DNA from: Lineus longissimus
Lineage: Eukaryota; Nemertea; Pilidiophora; Heteronemertea; Lineidae
DNA length: 64,000 bases
Direction of reading: 5' to 3'
Assembly (NCBI RefSeq): GCF_910592395.1
Contig: NC_088318.1
Span: 744,001-808,000 of the forward strand
Shown here: one piece after another, positions 60,990-64,000 of the stretch
Layout: each line of letters starts with the position of its first letter
How positions within the stretch are numbered: the first letter of the stretch is position 1
Program-made: the position numbers and the translations under genes
The notes under the pieces: generated by a model
Told to the model about the DNA's origin: nothing
What the model saw: the letters and a program-made list of their open reading frames with translations, nothing else
Databases searched by the model: none

Positions 60990-63855
60990 ATGGCTAGCAC
61001 CGTTCTCGTTCTCGACGTTACTGTCGAGCCCTCGAATCTAGAGGAAGGGCTTTACGGAATACTGAATCATGTGAGGGAAGGATGGAATAAGGACGACATC
61101 ATCTTTAAGGTAGTGCTGTGCTCATTTGTCTCTCTGAAGTTTTTCTTACTTGTTTTACCTTGGCTAACGTTCAATATAGCCAATCAGCGTGTACTCCCAT
61201 GTACTTTAAGAAATGCAGACTGGCTGGAAATGGCTCGAAGGTGTTTGGTGTTCGATTACCAGCATTTCGCAAGTTGATCGAGTAGAAAACTGTTTAAAAC
61301 ATAGGACTATACTCTACCTTATTATGAGCTGAGCTACAATGATCATTAAAGCATAAGTTATGTAGTGACAACTAAATAAATAGTCCTGGTGGCCTTTTGC
61401 ATTTCACCTTGCCAGCCAGACAGTTCAATGAAACAACTCCACTTCAAATGTCTCCAGTTTTTTACCTTTGGACAAGCATGGCACCTCTTGAAATATATCG
61501 TGATCTTTTTACATTTGAACACGCACATTTGTCGGATTTCTCTCCCCAGAAAATGCCCAGCTTTTTTAGCAGTAACCAGAACACGGTTTGTCGTACAAGT
61601 GATGACATGGCAGGGGCTGTTATGATCCGAGTATGCTGCGGGCAGGGGGACACCCAGCAAGAGCTAGCAGCAACACAGCTCCTCCATGAAATATTGGCGT
61701 CACCTAGGCTGATCTGTACGTTCAAGAATGGAGTGTGCCATGAATTTGTTCAGGGGAATTCGTGCAATTGGAATGACATCAGCGCTTTCAAGGACGTCAA
61801 CATAGCCAAGTAAGTGGAGGTCCAACGTTTACTATTTTGACTCCTTTTTAGCCTCCACCGGCCTACTGCTTGCGCGCAGCAACTGTCGATCCCCTTCAAA
61901 CAGTCTGCCAACATCGTCTCCTAACTACAGGCTCCCCTAGCGGCCTCCACCGGCCAAATGTATCCTCCCCTGAAACAACCGCAAACGATCTGGTGATTTC
62001 AAGCCTACAATGAACCCTAACTGGGCTCCCCTAGTGACCTCTACTGGACTTTTATAATCCCTCAAACGCCCACCAGGCCAGCCTAATTTGTGTTATCAGA
62101 ACATGTGAATGTGTATAGTTGCATGCACATTTAGATGTAACTGTTCAATATGTAAATGTAGATTGAAAGCCTGATTAAAAACGAAGGAGGCTCTCTAGCT
62201 CTCAGTTACAAATCGTAAAATAGGAGTGGCCTGGCTGTATGAGCCCCGTCTCTTCTTCATTGCAGAGCGGTAGCAAGGGAAGTCGCCAAGATTCACAGCG
62301 AGCAGGCTCTCCATCTAGCCTTGAATAAGTATGGTATAAAGGACCATGTGGTGCCGTTTGGATATCTGTTCGGGATGTTGCAAAATTGGTCGACAAACAC
62401 AGGAAACTCTGAAATCGATGCAATGTAGGTAGAAATTCAAATTCTCACCCTTTCTTCAAGCTTTGCTATTGTTGGTAACCATGGCTATGCGATGTCGTGC
62501 TCGTGTACTCCTGGAATTCTGAAGGAACTGAAATGGCAGGACAGGTGACTTGGAGAGTAATTTTCAACAGGACATCGATCGCTTTCTTTTACGAGCTTTA
62601 TGGGTCTGCCTAAAGTAGAATACTATCTGGCATTTTGTGCACAGCTAACCTCACAACAAAACCTACTTCATGTCATTCAAACCTTTCACTTTAAACATGT
62701 TAAAGGTTATCAAGTCATTTTCCATCGGCTGATGTCCTGCAAAAGGAGATAGAAGGCTTGATGAAGATGGTGACGGATGAGGGCATTGCGACTGTGTTCG
62801 GCCACAATGACGCCAATCCGACCAACGTCATTTACAACCCGGCACAAGGTATGAAGACACGAATGTGACCGCGTTAACCAGCTCATCTGTTCTGGAGACT
62901 GGTATCCGTAAGAAGTAGTTTTCTATGCCTTGTAATGGGTCATTAAATTTTGGCACTTGCTGCTCAAGGAAGGAAAACCCGTCGTGAATCGTAAGTCAAC
63001 TCACTGCCCAAGCGTCCGCTTTTGCTACATCGCAGATACTATGTAAACCTCCGTATTCTTTCGTTTTGGCCTACACGAAGCATTCCTAGTTTTTGGAATT
63101 TCACATCTTCAATGACGACTTTCAGCTTTTTCCAGTTATCTTTGTATTCTAGGGCAGAACATGATCCCTGAGATTAGAACATGAGTAGTTTTGCCTCACG
63201 GAAAGAACTATCAACCATGAATGTTTAATTTCATATATCATTTCGGTGTTTAACAGGCGTGGCCACTTTGGTAGACTATGAGGTGTGTGGAATGAGCCCA
63301 GAGACATATGACCTAGCCTCTTTCCTGGAAAGTTCCGCAACAGGTGAGCCGCCTCGTACGAGATATGTCATAAAGAGGATAACATCTGACCAATGTCGAT
63401 AGAAATGCTTTATTTTCTTACTTACGTCGTATCTCTAAATTGCCACTTTGGATGATAAGAAATGGAGAAAATCAGGTCAGCTGGACTGGGCGGGTTCGAA
63501 CCACTTGATCCAGTTGCTCAATCAGCGTTCAAGACAATAAACGCCAACATCAGCTAAACTAAGCATTATCTCCTAAAATAAATTTCATTGACAATAGTAT
63601 CGTTAGGACTTAATTCTAATGTTGCTGATGACGACAATAGTGCAACGTGATAAAAGCGCTTTCTGCATCATCACTGCCAACTCGATTTTTCTAGGAATGT
63701 ACCCGGATGTAGACGCTCGCCGTCATTCGCCAGATTTTCAGAAGGAATTTCTCAAGGAATATATTAAAACGAAGAGGATTCTGGAAGGAAGTGGTGATGA
63801 CATCACTGAGAAGGATGTCGAGAAGCTATACATACTGACGACGAAAACAGTGCTG
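60990..63855 (+). CDS. Choline/ethanolamine kinase-like protein, copy 2 (3' end outside window)
   Basis: Six exons are seen: 60990-61109, 61550-61809, 62266-62424, 62706-62848, 63257-63343 and 63695-63855. That is 310 codons in phase; by comparison with copy 1 the last two exons lie beyond the window. It shares with copy 1 the block SPRLICTFKNGVCHEFV, Brenner HND (His213, Asp215), NVIYN, TLVDYEVCG and YLAS-like segments. The kinase nucleotide loop GETGHINS is replaced by PSFFSSNQ, so ATP binding is doubtful or the exon 2 acceptor lies elsewhere. An intron splits the HND and VDYE exons, which are one exon in copy 1. ATG 60990 (MASTVLVL) aligns with the copy 1 MASSLGEV start; an in-frame ATG at 60900 would add 30 residues. 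Confidence 0.78.
61850..62085. repeat. Repeated CTCCCCTAGCGGCCTCCACCGG-type block in an intron
   Basis: Three related blocks, near 61852 (GCCTCCACCGGCC), 61930 (TCCCCTAGCGGCCTCCACCG) and 62028 (TCCCCTAGTGACCTCTACTG), sit about 80 to 95 bp apart in intron 2 of kinase copy 2. They look like a decayed tandem repeat. Confidence 0.55.
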
Positions 63856-64000
63856 GTAAGACAACTGACTGTAACAAGATCTCAAAGTATAGATATTTTT
63901 GCTGACACAAATTAGTACATGTTTTCAGAAATTTTGCGGAAGACAAAAAGGTTTTAGAGCTGTATGTATGGAACTTCTTTGAATTCTGTTGATGATATTT

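Noticed and set aside
63480..63530. B-box-like GGTTCGAACC
   Set aside because: No A box or cloverleaf on either strand; a tRNA or SINE is not supported.

Overview
The window is nuclear DNA from an animal, most likely a marine invertebrate. Its genes are split into many short exons with GT-AG introns. The encoded families (Aurora kinase, a tubulin carboxypeptidase, a complex I subunit, a zinc-transporter-family protein, complement C3) are metazoan. The noncoding DNA carries LINE, Gypsy and MITE relics plus minisatellites. The many ACATGTACATGT-like palindromes recall lophotrochozoan genomes, but I cannot fix the phylum. I rebuilt the gene models by hand from splice sites, reading phase and recalled family alignments; no database was searched.

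Layout. 1 to 21.6 kb: a gene-poor tract with one intron-containing tRNA-Ile-like gene on the minus strand and several small tandem duplications; I could defend no protein gene here. 21.6 to 24.0 kb, minus: a complete four-exon MATCAP (KIAA0895-type) tubulin tyrosine carboxypeptidase. 25.7 to 28.7 kb, minus: a complete eight-exon Aurora kinase. 29.1 to 30.3 kb: an inverted repeat and a decayed LINE reverse-transcriptase tail. 30.7 to 34.5 kb, minus: an eight-exon SLC30/ZnT-like protein that has lost three of the four membrane metal ligands and has a 44-nt microexon and a MITE in an intron. 36.6 to 38.3 kb, plus: four-exon NDUFB9. 38.7 to 40.1 kb: a degenerate minisatellite. 40.4 to 55.9 kb, minus: a 34-exon complement C3-like gene (1,722 codons plus stop), complete from signal peptide to C345C domain, with an antisense Gypsy RT relic against one exon. 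56.9 to 60.2 kb and 61.0 kb to the window end, plus: two tandem choline/ethanolamine-kinase-like genes, the second cut by the window edge.

Genes together. There is no operon. MATCAP and Aurora are same-strand neighbours that both act on microtubules, which may be coincidence. The C3-like gene and the first kinase gene are head to head, about 1 kb apart, so they may share a promoter region. NDUFB9 and the C3-like gene converge on the minisatellite. The strongest points are the full C3-like model, whose phases close over 34 exons, the metal-site-poor ZnT-like protein, the Gypsy relic overlapping the splice donor of the C3 furin-site exon, and the divergence between the two tandem kinases.
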